A DNA stretch of 64,000 nt from Lysinibacillus sphaericus OT4b.31. GTDB lineage: Bacteria; Bacillota; Bacilli; Bacillales_A; Planococcaceae. The position numbers were made by a program, and so were the translations under genes. Below, piece after piece: positions 15,409 to 23,768 of this stretch (position 1 is the stretch's first letter; each line of letters begins with the position of its first letter). Below the pieces are notes generated by a model. The model searched no databases. It was not told the origin of the DNA and was given only the letters and a program-made list of their open reading frames with translations. The stretch spans positions 2,494,966-2,558,965 of the forward strand of contig NZ_KB933398.1 in NCBI RefSeq assembly GCF_000392615.1. Reading direction: 5' to 3'.

Positions 15409-15512
15409 AGTAACTGTATGCAGCAGCTAAGAAAGTGATGGACCAAATTCATTCAGAACTGGGGCATGGTAAGAATCGTTGGGTGTTGGCTATGCGTTAC
15501 ACGGGTGATTAA
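15286..15512 (+). pseudogene. C-terminal fragment of a second tyrosine recombinase, frameshifted
   Basis: The frame starts AYARERVDQLMTSEQ, shifts by one base near 15335, continues HMMSRVLENRKMGRVADYG, meets an in-frame stop near 15410, and ends with SELGHGKNRWVLAMRYTGD and TAA. The LGH box and final Tyr are those of the integrase-domain family. The other copy (17087-17350) carries the missing upstream GFRHAYARER box. Confidence 0.7.
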
Positions 15513-15724
15513 AGGAATGATATAAAAGGATAGTATTTATAATCACTACCCTTTTATGTAAAATTCTGTTATCATATACATAATATATATAAAAACATAA
15601 AATTTACTTTAAATGTAAAAATATGTATTTATGTGTGTTCAAAAAGTGATGAGGAGGGATAATAATATTTCTATTGAAATGAAAAGGTTTATTTTTAAAT
15701 ATAATTAGGAGGTATTTTATTGTT

Positions 15725-16306
15725 ATGAAAAGTATTATGAAGAAGTTTTTTGTTATCGCTTCAGTTTTATTGTTTGTGAATTTCACAATTACTACTGGTG
15801 TTTCGGCTGCTCAAAGTATCAATTCAACAAATGAATTGCAAATTAATAATTTAACAGCTGAAAAAATAGAAGCTTTAGGATTGAGTGTTTATTTTACTGA
15901 TGATGGTTTAATGAATATTGATAAAGAACGAGCTCTTGCATATTATGATTTTAGTCAACAAGAGTTAGATAGTATTGAATCACAATTAAAAAATATTTCT
16001 AAAGATAGAGTAACTGAATTAAAAGAAATTACTATGAGTACTCAAAATAATGATGAAGCTGTAGTATATGCAATTCCGGTAATAGTATGGGTTGGAGCTG
16101 GAGTTATTGGTTTATTAACTGGAGCTGCAATTTATTTCACAGGTAAATATATGAACTGGCAAGAAAAGAAGTATTTAGTTGATTCATGTTACAAGCATGG
16201 TGGACGACCTATTCTGGATAGTGGAGATACCGCTGGTCTTACTGGAGAACCGAAAAAAGCTTGGTGGAAGATTGGAAATACGTATAGCTTTGAATGTGCT
16301 AAATAA
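15725..16306 (+). CDS. Secreted or membrane-anchored protein of unknown function
   Basis: ATG 15725 has AGGAGG 12 bases upstream. The 193-residue product has a signal peptide (MKSIMKKFFVIASVLLFVNF, cleavage after VSA near 29), a helical acidic region (30-110), a strongly hydrophobic Gly-rich segment (about 117-140, VWVGAGVIGLLTGAAIYF) and a C-terminal tail of about 50 residues with two cysteines (DSCYKHGG and SFECAK). No family was recognised. Late hydrophobic segment plus a Cys-bracketed basic tail is reminiscent of secreted toxins or bacteriocin-like proteins, but this is only a resemblance. It has its own terminator and lies among mobile-element scars. Confidence 0.75.
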   Translation: MKSIMKKFFVIASVLLFVNFTITTGVSAAQSINSTNELQINNLTAEKIEALGLSVYFTDDGLMNIDKERALAYYDFSQQELDSIESQLKNISKDRVTELKEITMSTQNNDEAVVYAIPVIVWVGAGVIGLLTGAAIYFTGKYMNWQEKKYLVDSCYKHGGRPILDSGDTAGLTGEPKKAWWKIGNTYSFECAK

Positions 16307-16340
16307 CAAAAAAAGGCCTTTTAGGGTCTTTTTTGTTATT
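16305..16340 (+). terminator. Intrinsic terminator
   Basis: AACAAAAAAAGGCC pairs with GGGTCTTTTTTGTT (imperfect, A-T rich at the base), directly after the secreted-protein stop. Confidence 0.75.
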
Positions 16341-16411
16341 TGTATGTTATTCAATAATTTTTATCATATCTTATAATATTTTCTGAATTAATGTGAATGG
16401 GAGATGAAATT

Positions 16412-16621
16412 ATGGAGTTACTTTTATTTTTAACATCACTAATTGTAATTGTTTGTTTGATTATGGGTATTTCTTCAACTAAAAAATATTATAAATTTAA
16501 AGAAGAAAAATTAAATTTCGAAAAAGAAAAGTTCAATTTAGATAAAGAAAAGTTTAATTTAGAGAAAGAAAAATTAAATTTAGAGAAAAAGAGATTAGAA
16601 TTAGAAGAGCTAAAAATATAA
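16412..16621 (+). CDS. Small membrane-anchored coiled-coil protein
   Basis: ATG 16412 is chosen because GGGAG lies 8 bases before it. The 69-residue product has an N-terminal transmembrane helix (MELLLFLTSLIVIVCLIMG) and then a highly repetitive charged coiled coil in 7-residue steps: EKLNFEK, EKFNLDK, EKFNLEK, EKLNLEK. The DNA is also repetitive (about 21-bp units at 16503-16590). It probably forms a membrane-tethered oligomer; function unknown. Confidence 0.7.
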   Translation: MELLLFLTSLIVIVCLIMGISSTKKYYKFKEEKLNFEKEKFNLDKEKFNLEKEKLNLEKKRLELEELKI

Positions 16622-16707
16622 TTAATTATATTTTTATAACCAAAAAGCAAAAAAACATCAAGGTAATTCACACTCATCGCTATTACTCCTTTAAATATAA
16701 ATGTTAT

Positions 16708-16803
16708 CTAAAATGATACTTCATAAGTAGTGACATCTTTTTTATATGCAAGTCCTTGACCATCTATAGTTGCATCATAAGCTTTTGTCCCATAAACATA
16801 AAA
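16708..16803 (-). pseudogene. C-terminal fragment of an unidentified gene
   Basis: The - strand reads AFYVYGTKAYDATIDGQGLA and ends VTTYEVSF then TAG at 16708. No start codon or ribosome binding site is associated, and the frame is cut by the terminator region at about 16805. It looks like the tail of a secreted protein, but no family is recognised. Confidence 0.35.
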
Positions 16804-16813
16804 AGCACTATTC

Positions 16814-16866
16814 AAGCTCCAGCACTCAGCCTTCGACTAGGAGCTGAGCGCTGGAGCTTTTTTTTC
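16814..16866 (+). terminator. Strong hairpin terminator
   Basis: AGCTCCAGC and CTCAGC (16815-16830) pair with GCTGAG and GCTGGAGCT (16843-16858), with a single A/C mismatch, and are followed by an eight-base T-run. It could end transcripts from 16412-16621. Confidence 0.85.
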
Positions 16867-17010
16867 TTTTGATTTTATAATTACTAAGCTAACGACACTC
16901 ATAATCGCAATTCCATACATAATTGTTTTATTGGTTTCACCCCAAGTGTCCACCATTGCTGTAAGAATTATTATTAGTAATAAAAAGTAAAGTATGTAAC
17001 TTCGCGTTTG
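16837..17010 (-). pseudogene. Fragment of a small two-helix membrane protein
   Basis: The - strand frame reads RSYILYFLLLIIILTAMVDT, then a second hydrophobic stretch (IMYGIAIMSVVSLVIIK) and ends KKAPALSS. No start codon with a ribosome binding site was found at the N-terminal side, so it is probably truncated. Its last codons lie inside the hairpin arm of the neighbouring terminator. Confidence 0.35.
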
Positions 17011-17086
17011 TTAAACTCCTGTTCTTCTTAAGTATCGGAAAAAAAGTAGAATTAATAAATTCCCACCACAAAGATTAGAGTAACGA

Positions 17087-17351
17087 CTGGAAAGCTGGAT
17101 GGCACATAAATCTCCTGGAGAGCGAATAGTGAATGTGTCTTATTCTACGGTGAGGGATGGTGTCCATGTTGCGTGCAAACAAGGGGGTGAGCAAGCTGAG
17201 CGTGGTTGTCGTGGTTTTAGGCACGCATATGCACGTGAGCGTATGGATCACAGTTAATGACCAGTGAGCAGAATCACATGATGAGTCGTGTGTTGGAAAA
17301 TAGAAAAATGGGGCGTGTGGGAGACTACGGTATTCTGCGGGAGCATGATAC
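17087..17351 (+). pseudogene. Central fragment of an integrase-domain tyrosine recombinase
   Basis: The frame reads LESWMAHKSPGERIVNVSYS, then CKQGGEQAERGCRGFRHAYA, with the Arg-His box of tyrosine recombinases, before stopping at TAA near 17257. The segment from 17224 onward repeats 15285-15408. The copy is cut after GAGCATGATA at 17350, where unrelated sequence begins. Confidence 0.65.
17224..17350. repeat. Direct repeat B, copy 2
   Basis: See copy 1 at 15285-15408. This copy has the extra bases in GATCACAGTTAATG and GAATCACATG that put the recombinase frame out of register. Confidence 0.85.
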
Positions 17352-17521
17352 ATGTTTTAAATCTGACTTGAGGATTGGCTTCACTGGCCGTTTTTTTGTT
17401 TTCAACGGAGAGATAGTGGCTTAAGCCATTGGCGATTGTCAGGACACGGCGTTCGTCTTGGACACTTTGTCTCAAATTAATTCATTTCTAGAAGGGTGTA
17501 TATTATAGCGATCAAAGTTAA

Positions 17522-17794
17522 GTTTACACATCGGCAGCATATCAAGAAGTTGTAAAAGGAAAAGGCAATACCATGAGCATGTCCCGCAAAGAAACGCCCG
17601 CTGATAATGCCCCCATTGAATCGTTTCATGCCTCACTTAAGTCAGAAACGTTCTACATCGACGGATTAACTCACACTACAACGGTAATTGTAGAGCAAAC
17701 CGTACGAGATTATCTCATCTATTATAACAATACTCGAATTCACACAAAACTAAACAACCAGTCGCCGATACAATATCGACAACCGGTTGGATGA
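17522..17794 (+). pseudogene. 3' fragment of an IS3-family transposase (OrfB)
   Basis: The frame reads VYTSAAYQEVVKGKGNTMSM, SRKETPADNAPIESFHASLK and YYNNTRIHTKLNNQSPIQYR, the C-terminal DDE integrase core of IS150-type OrfB, including the catalytic Glu in APIESFH and the YN..R.H....SP ending. The N-terminal half and OrfA are missing. The 35 bp after its stop (TTTTTTAGACTGTCTCATTT) look like the old right end of the element. ATG 17573 could start a short peptide, but nothing suggests it functions. Confidence 0.8.
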
Positions 17795-17829
17795 TGCTTT
17801 TTTAGACTGTCTCATTTAGAGGGTTCAGT

Positions 17830-18094
17830 TCCTATTCTTTTTTCAAAACATGTTCTTTTCTTTGGTTCATATATCAAGGTTCGTAAGATTATTTCACCTA
17901 TATATTATTTCAAAGTTACATTATATAGTCCCATTTATACGCTGCCAAGCAATATTTTTCAGCTCCAATTCAGTCCCAAAATTAAGCAATAATAAGCATT
18001 ATCTTGCACAGTTCAAAAATACGATAAAACCTGTAAAGTGTTGATATTATGGGATTTCTATTCTAACTGTTGTTGTACTTTGCATCGTTTTCAC
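17830..18094. other. No gene recognised
   Basis: This AT-rich stretch between the IS3 remnant and repeat A copy 2 has stops in all frames at short intervals and no ribosome binding site with a plausible frame. It may be decayed coding DNA. Confidence 0.5.
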
Positions 18095-18306
18095 AGTATA
18101 TCATGAGATATGTTCCATAGTCGATAAACATTATTAAATCGACGTTTATCGTTATTTGAGCTATTGCTTGGCCTCAGTTCCTGCTCCAGCTACCTATAAA
18201 CTGTTACTGAATAAAGAGACAAATGTCGTTTCTACTAAAACATGTCCAGACACTTTAAAAGTCATATTAAAGCTGTAATCCTAGTCTCTCGGAAATTATT
18301 TTCACA
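18095..18306. repeat. Direct repeat A, copy 2, with decayed recombinase tail on - strand
   Basis: On the - strand the remains of ISERLGL, KVSGHVL and LFSNSL can be followed with frame breaks, matching the C-terminal recombinase fragment at 15102-15284. The nucleophilic Tyr codon is changed (TAT to TCT) and a stop (TAG) replaces CAG downstream. The hairpin at 18122-18151 is preserved with a compensating change. Confidence 0.7.
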
Positions 18307-18430
18307 TACAATGATAGGCCGTTAGCTTTACAAAGTAATTTATAGGAAGAGGAGTGCTCTTTGTGAGTCTAATGAGCATGCTTTTTGTTTAGTTCACAGG
18401 TGTTGTCCGAGAGGAAGACAAAAGAAAAAA

Positions 18431-18468
18431 GTAGTATTGACGTTGAGAACATTCAATACTACTCATTT
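18431..18468 (+). terminator. Hairpin terminator without an intact gene
   Basis: GTAGTATTGA pairs perfectly with TCAATACTAC over a 12-base loop, followed by TCATTTTTAT. No intact gene precedes it, so it is likely a leftover of a lost gene. The 350 bases after it (18470-18815) hold no convincing gene. Confidence 0.6.
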
Positions 18469-18815
18469 TTATATTAAATGTAAGGACCGTTTAATTGAAG
18501 AAGCTTTCTTGTCTCAAAAGACGATTGACATAAAACGATATACTATTGGTAAAGTATGAATGGGTCATTATGAAGAGAAATCCTTGAAATGGTATCAAAA
18601 CGGAGGAGAAACTTTATCATGCAGATTCTTTAGAAGAAATAGCAAAATTACTCATAAATGAATCGACAATTACATTGAAAAAAATGAGGTCTTGTGGTAA
18701 ATTTATATGGATAGACATTTTATAATTATTTTTTGTATATTATCCCTATTTTAATTATACTATACAATTAATTCTTTAGTCAACCCTTATATTTATTTTT
18801 TAAGGAGTGTTTGCT

Positions 18816-19170
18816 ATGAATTCAGTATTGCAAGAGCAAAAACGAGTGAAAAGTGAAATGGAAATAATGAAGGAGTGAATCAGCAGATTAGAGGAAGAAA
18901 CGTGCCAGCGCAAGAACGAAGTGATTACTATCCGCAAATATATTGAGGATGAAATCAAGGGGCCTATTGATACCTTCGACGATTTTCTTAAGACCATCAT
19001 TGGCTTAAGAAAAGAGGTTCAAGCGTCGCTATAAACCAAAGCACCAAAAGACATGTATACAAGAAATTGTCAGCGCTGCACAGTTGGCAGGAGGTTCCTT
19101 ATAATCGAGGGAAGTGGGCGCAGCCGGCAGCGGCAAGAGTGGCCGCCTTACAACAATGCACTTTATTTAA
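18816..19170 (+). pseudogene. Broken N-terminal part of a HelD-like (UvrD-type) helicase
   Basis: ATG 18816 follows AAGGAGTGTTTGCT. The frame gives MNSVLQEQKRVKSEMEIMKE, a stop, then ISRLEEETCQRKNEVITIRK and DTFDDFLKTIIGLRKEVQ, like the N-terminal coiled-coil region of HelD. After a second stop and a frame change, VGAAGSGKSGR appears, a Walker A of the GAAGSGKT type, and then the frame ends. Between these parts several hundred bases of the usual gene are missing. The good start and motif order support a HelD origin; the family name remains an inference. Confidence 0.55.
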
Positions 19171-19194
19171 CGTAGAAAGTAGGACTGATTCTAT

Positions 19195-20733
19195 TTGTCA
19201 AAGGAAACCAATTCTGTTCAAAAAAAACCGCCATACGGCATGATTGCCATTTTATTTATCGGGGCCTTTGTTGCTATATTAAATGAAACATTACTTAACG
19301 TTGCCCTTCCATCTATTATGGAAGAATTCGATGTGAATGCAACTACAGTACAATGGCTCTCTACAGGTTACATGCTTATTAACGGTATTTTAATACCAGC
19401 GAGTGCGTTCTTCATTCAGCGCTTTTCTGATAAAAAGTTATTTATTACAGCAATGTTATTGTTTACTTTGGGCACACTCCTAGCTAGTATTGCACCTGCA
19501 TTTGGTGTGTTATTAGGGGCACGAATGATTCAAGCTTCAGGCTCCGCGATTATGATGCCGTTATTAATGAATGTCATGCTTACCGCATTTCCAGTTGAAA
19601 AAAGAGGGACAGCAATGGGCATGTTTGGTCTTGTGATGATTACAGCTCCAGCGATTGGACCGACTCTTTCTGGATGGTTGATTGAGCATTACAGCTGGAG
19701 AATGTTATTCGATCTTGTTCTGCCAATTGCCGTTTTAACCTTAATTTTTGCAGTCTTTAAATTAAAAGATGTCACACCACAACGCGCTATTAAGCTTGAT
19801 TTCATGTCTCTCGTTTTATCAAGCATAGGATTCGGTGGTTTGCTGTATGGCTTTAGTTCTGCAGGGGAAAAAGGATGGGATAGTCCACTCGTGTACGGTA
19901 CGATTATAATTGGTGCACTTGCTTTAATTACCTTTATAGTACGTCAACTTCGGATGGATGATCCAATGCTTGAGTTTCGTATCTACAAATATCCAATGTT
20001 CGCCTTGTCATCGGCCATTTCAATCGTGATTGCGGTCGCCATGTTTTCAGCAATGATCTTGATGCCAATCTATGTACAAACCATTCGTGGAATTTCACCT
20101 ATGGACTCTGGCCTATTAATGCTTCCTGGAGCAATTGTTATGGGGATTATGTCGCCCATTACAGGGAAACTCTTTGATAAGTATGGAGCAAGAATTTTGG
20201 CCGTGAGTGGGTTGACCATTACCGTTGTGACATCTTATTACTTTAGCAAAATTGGTATGGATACGGCTTATTCTACCCTTGTGCTGCTGTATACCTTCCG
20301 TATGTTTGGGATGTCAATGGTCATGATGCCGGTCATGACAAATGGTTTGAATCAGCTACCAGCGATAAATAATCCACACGGAACAGCTATGAACAATACA
20401 CTACAACAGGTATCAGGTGCCATTGGTTCCGCGTTGTTGATTACTGTAATGAACAATCAAACGACAGTAAAAGCAGAGGAATTAGCTGCTGACGCAATGG
20501 CAAATATGGGTGCAAGTGCAGCTCAACCATCTGCACAGGCTACAACTGAAATACAACAACAAATCATGAATGAAGCAATGTTACATGGTATTAATTTTAC
20601 CTTTTTCATTTCTACATTGATTGCGGTTATAGCACTCATTCTAGCTTTCTTTATTAAAAGAGTAAAACCAAATCAAGAAGATAAGACGGATGAAGAAGTT
20701 GTTGTTCAACATGTAGATACTGGTAAAGTGTGA
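19195..20733 (+). CDS. MFS multidrug efflux transporter, DHA2 family (14 TM)
   Basis: TTG 19195 starts a 512-residue protein, with AGGA about 10 bases ahead. It has about 14 hydrophobic segments and the DHA2 pattern: motif around LNETLLNVALPSIMEEF (TM1), WLSTGYMLINGILIP (TM2), RMIQASGSAIMMPLL, and motif C-like APAIGPTLSGWLI. It is closest in style to LmrB/EmrB-type drug/H+ antiporters of Bacillus. The C-terminal 30 residues are charged and cytosolic. It stands alone between the decayed region and its own terminator, with no adjacent TetR regulator. Confidence 0.93.
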   Translation: MSKETNSVQKKPPYGMIAILFIGAFVAILNETLLNVALPSIMEEFDVNATTVQWLSTGYMLINGILIPASAFFIQRFSDKKLFITAMLLFTLGTLLASIAPAFGVLLGARMIQASGSAIMMPLLMNVMLTAFPVEKRGTAMGMFGLVMITAPAIGPTLSGWLIEHYSWRMLFDLVLPIAVLTLIFAVFKLKDVTPQRAIKLDFMSLVLSSIGFGGLLYGFSSAGEKGWDSPLVYGTIIIGALALITFIVRQLRMDDPMLEFRIYKYPMFALSSAISIVIAVAMFSAMILMPIYVQTIRGISPMDSGLLMLPGAIVMGIMSPITGKLFDKYGARILAVSGLTITVVTSYYFSKIGMDTAYSTLVLLYTFRMFGMSMVMMPVMTNGLNQLPAINNPHGTAMNNTLQQVSGAIGSALLITVMNNQTTVKAEELAADAMANMGASAAQPSAQATTEIQQQIMNEAMLHGINFTFFISTLIAVIALILAFFIKRVKPNQEDKTDEEVVVQHVDTGKV

Positions 20734-20748
20734 TAAATATACTGAAAA

Positions 20749-20788
20749 TCGGGTGATGCCTAGCTCTGGCACCACCCGGTTTTTTTAT
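20749..20788 (+). terminator. Intrinsic terminator
   Basis: CGGGTG-A-TGCC pairs with GGCA-C-CACCCG over TAGCTCT and is followed by seven T. Confidence 0.92.
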
Positions 20789-21195
20789 TTCACAATCACC
20801 AATTCTTCAAAGCTCGATTACTATAAGCAATTGCTTTAACATCCGCATGCTATATTCTATAAAACAAAAGGAGAGTATGCATATTTCACCACTTTCTTCT
20901 ATTCCACTAATCCACTGTTAGTAGATATGTAGTTAAAGATACTGCTGTCATCTCTTTTCAGACGCGGCCATAGCTTTACAATGTTACATTTAACCAGCTC
21001 ATTGATTTAAAGGGACCTTTTCATGAACCATTCAATATAAGAAGTATACTGTTGGAATTACAGGAATTATTTGTTTTTTAGTGTGGGTATAGTAACATAG
21101 TTATTGTGTTCGCAATGTGTGATTGTTCATTCGGTATTTAAACGAATGGTTTGAGCTATTAAACAGACTTCAACGATGAAGGACGGGGGTTAGAC
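20789..21195. other. Intergenic region, no gene recognised
   Basis: About 400 bases without a credible frame lie between the transporter and the acetyltransferase. AAAGGAGAG at 20870 precedes only a very short frame. The promoter of the downstream gene is expected here, but no clear -35/-10 pair could be fixed. Confidence 0.5.
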
Positions 21196-21975
21196 ATGGA
21201 AAAAGAAGCGCTTATTTCAAAATTTCATAAAGAGCTAAGACAATATGCAGAGGTAGAGGGTTTCAAAAGAGAAGCAACAGCAGATGTTGTGCGTCACCTA
21301 TCCCAGTTTGGTGAGAAGAGTTTTATTATTGCGTCTAACTTAACCGATGTTAATGTAGAAAAAGTTATTGAACAAGAAGTTAACTATTTTCGAAAGCTGA
21401 ATCAGCCTTTTGAATGGAAAGTATATAGTTATGATAAGCCGTCAAATTTAAAGGAGCGGCTTGCTCAGCAAGGCTTTACAATCGAAGATCCGGAAGCGGT
21501 GATGGTTTTAAAATTGGAAGAACAGCATGTGCTACTATCGGAGACAACACCGCTCCATTTGCAGGAAATAAAGGATGAACAAGGTATTCAAGATATTGTC
21601 AAACTAGAAGATACTATTTGGCATGTGTCACATCTAGAAATGGGCAACAGACTATGGCGGGCCAAACAAGCTATACCGGAAGCACTGCACCTTTATGGTG
21701 TTTATGAAGATGACCAGCTTGTTAGTGCGGCATGGATGTATACTGAAAACAAGTCATCCTTTGTCAGTTTATGGGGCGGTTCAACATTGCCTGACTACCG
21801 AGGAAGAGGCTATTATTCGGCACTTCTAGCAGCAAGGGCACAAAAAGCATTTGAACAAGGTTATCGTTATCTTACAGTCGATGCTAGTCCGATGAGTAGA
21901 CCGATTCTCGAAAAATTTGGTTTTTGTTGTCTTGCTTATGCGTATCCTTGCGATTCACCATCGAATAACAGCTAA
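21196..21975 (+). CDS. GNAT family N-acetyltransferase (two-domain)
   Basis: The 259-residue protein starts at ATG 21196 after GGGGGTTAGAC. The C-terminal half (about 120-250) has the GNAT core: acetyl-CoA binding loop in LPDYRGRGYYSALLAARAQ (RGRGYY) and the strand TVDASPMSRPILEKFGF. The N-terminal half (1-115) is a degenerate GNAT-like or unique domain common in Bacillus members. Substrate unknown. The gene is solitary. Confidence 0.88.
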   Translation: MEKEALISKFHKELRQYAEVEGFKREATADVVRHLSQFGEKSFIIASNLTDVNVEKVIEQEVNYFRKLNQPFEWKVYSYDKPSNLKERLAQQGFTIEDPEAVMVLKLEEQHVLLSETTPLHLQEIKDEQGIQDIVKLEDTIWHVSHLEMGNRLWRAKQAIPEALHLYGVYEDDQLVSAAWMYTENKSSFVSLWGGSTLPDYRGRGYYSALLAARAQKAFEQGYRYLTVDASPMSRPILEKFGFCCLAYAYPCDSPSNNS

Positions 21976-22351
21976 GTATGCGTGTATGGTGTACCACAAG
22001 GACATTTTATTAAAGCTTTCTACGACTTTATCAGAAATAGCTCATATAGTGCTTACTATTGATAAAAATACAGTGCAAGTCACATCCAATTGGGTGTGGC
22101 TCTTTGGTGCCTTTATGGAGTCGTAAATGGAATTGGGAGTAATCAAATGGTTATTGCTAGGCAATTCGTGACACCAAAACGTTTTAACGCGACTGGACAA
22201 TTCAAGATTACGACATACGTTTAGAAAAGTAGTCGACTTTGTGTACAGGGCTGACTTTTGCAGTAAAAGGAATCAGAGGTTTGAAATTGTTTTCATTCCT
22301 AGAATATGCTTTACTAGTAGTGAATTGGATGAGGAAAGGTTTTAATAAAGT
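21976..22351. other. Intergenic region with one terminator-like hairpin
   Basis: A hairpin of AGTCACATCC (22078-22087) and GGGTGTGGCT (22092-22101), with two G-U pairs and followed by CTTT, could end the acetyltransferase transcript. The remainder shows no credible gene; the frame running through 21917-22126 mostly overlaps the acetyltransferase end and has no ribosome binding site. Confidence 0.4.
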
Positions 22352-23533
22352 ATGAAAAACAAGCAATGGACAATTTCGATGGTTTTGGTAGTTGTCAGTA
22401 TTTTTCTAGTGGCACTGAATATGCGTCCTGCTGTGACCGCTATTGGACCACTGTTTACGATAATGATGGAATCGCTTCATGTTTCGAATACTCAGATGAG
22501 TCTATTAACATCAATTCCGGTGTTTTGTATGGGGCTCTTTGCACCAGTTGCAGTGCCATTGCAAAAAAAGCTTGGAACAAAGACGGCCATCATGCTGCTG
22601 GTAGTAATCGTCGCCCTAGCAAATGGCTTGCGGTTTGTAGAGGAAAGTTATTTACTGCTTGTCGTCACAAGCTTCACAGCAGGTTTTGCCATTGCGATAA
22701 TCGGCCCGATTCTTAATGCTTATATTAAGAGGAAATTCCCGAATCGCTTTGCTACAGTCGTTGGCGTTTATTCTTTTGGCATTGGAACGGGCGCGACTTT
22801 GAGTGCATCATTGAGCGTGTCATTTTATAATCGTTTTAATCAAAACTGGACGGTAGCGCTTGGCAGTTGGGCAGCGCTTGCAGTTATTGCACTCGTTGTT
22901 TGGTCGGTTGTTGTGCGAAACGAGCAGGGTCCTTCACAGATTCAAGGAGAAAAAATACAAGGAGCGGCACGCAATCCATGGACAAGCCGTCGTGCATGGA
23001 CAATCCTAGTTTATTTTGGTTTACAAACATCATTGTTTTTTTCGATGATGTCATGGCTATCGCCAATGTTACAGGATAAAGGCTTTTCACTTGTTGCAGC
23101 CAGCTCTATGTTGACATGTATGTCCATCGTTCAAATGATTGGCAACATTTTGATTCCGATGCTGATGGAGAAGTGGTCAAACCGTATAACATGGCTACTT
23201 ACATTAGGGTCACTGGGGATTATAGGTTTTATATTATTATGGATAGGCTTTGGCGCTATGTTATGGATAGCCGTATTCATCATTGGTATTGTCTTAAGTG
23301 GCTTATTTCCGATTGGTTTATTATTACCACTTGATGAAGCACGCAATCATGAAGAAGCAAACAGTTGGTCATCAATGGTGTTATCTGGTGGCTTTATGAT
23401 GAGTTCAATCATTCCTATTTTAATCGGCTATTGCTATGATTTGACTGGTAATCATGCCTTTACGTATGTCATTTTTATCGTTTTGATGCTTGGCATTATT
23501 GGTTCAACATATAGATTAAAGAAAAATAATTAA
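22352..23533 (+). CDS. MFS transporter, CynX/NimT family
   Basis: The 393-residue protein follows AGGAAAGG, with 12 hydrophobic segments. The start contains LNMRPAVTAIGPLFTIMMES, the signature of the CynX/NimT (cyanate and 2-nitroimidazole transporter) branch of MFS, and RKFPNRFATVVGVYSFGIGT follows the central region. Substrate cannot be read from sequence; members export or import small anions and drugs. A terminator follows directly. No neighbour suggests a cyanate pathway, so the subfamily name should not be taken as function. Confidence 0.88.
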   Translation: MKNKQWTISMVLVVVSIFLVALNMRPAVTAIGPLFTIMMESLHVSNTQMSLLTSIPVFCMGLFAPVAVPLQKKLGTKTAIMLLVVIVALANGLRFVEESYLLLVVTSFTAGFAIAIIGPILNAYIKRKFPNRFATVVGVYSFGIGTGATLSASLSVSFYNRFNQNWTVALGSWAALAVIALVVWSVVVRNEQGPSQIQGEKIQGAARNPWTSRRAWTILVYFGLQTSLFFSMMSWLSPMLQDKGFSLVAASSMLTCMSIVQMIGNILIPMLMEKWSNRITWLLTLGSLGIIGFILLWIGFGAMLWIAVFIIGIVLSGLFPIGLLLPLDEARNHEEANSWSSMVLSGGFMMSSIIPILIGYCYDLTGNHAFTYVIFIVLMLGIIGSTYRLKKNN

Positions 23534-23534
23534 G

Positions 23535-23566
23535 AGACATGCTGCAAAAAAGTAGCATGTCTTTTC
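23535..23566 (+). terminator. Intrinsic terminator
   Basis: AGACATGCT pairs with AGCATGTCT followed by TTT, immediately after the MFS gene. Confidence 0.85.
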
Positions 23567-23768
23567 ATGCCAATAAAGCACATTCTCTAGGTACATGTAC
23601 ATGAAAGACTATAGCTATATAGAAATTCAATAGGTGTATAGATATAGTAGCTTGGACTGGTTTCACAAGATGAATAAATAATAATATTATGTAAACTTGA
23701 AACGTTTGAAAACCTTGTTTATGATAGGAAAGAGGAAAGATGCTTAAATAGAAAGTTTTGGTGAACGT

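Noticed and set aside
16503..16590. Short tandem 21-bp repeats as a regulatory array
   Set aside because: They encode the heptad repeats of the coiled-coil protein at 16412-16621.
17254..17475. Small - strand gene reading RRVLTIANGLSHYLSVENKK
   Set aside because: The frame crosses the junction of repeat B with unrelated DNA, has no ribosome binding site, and could not be matched to a family; at most a scrap of a lost gene.
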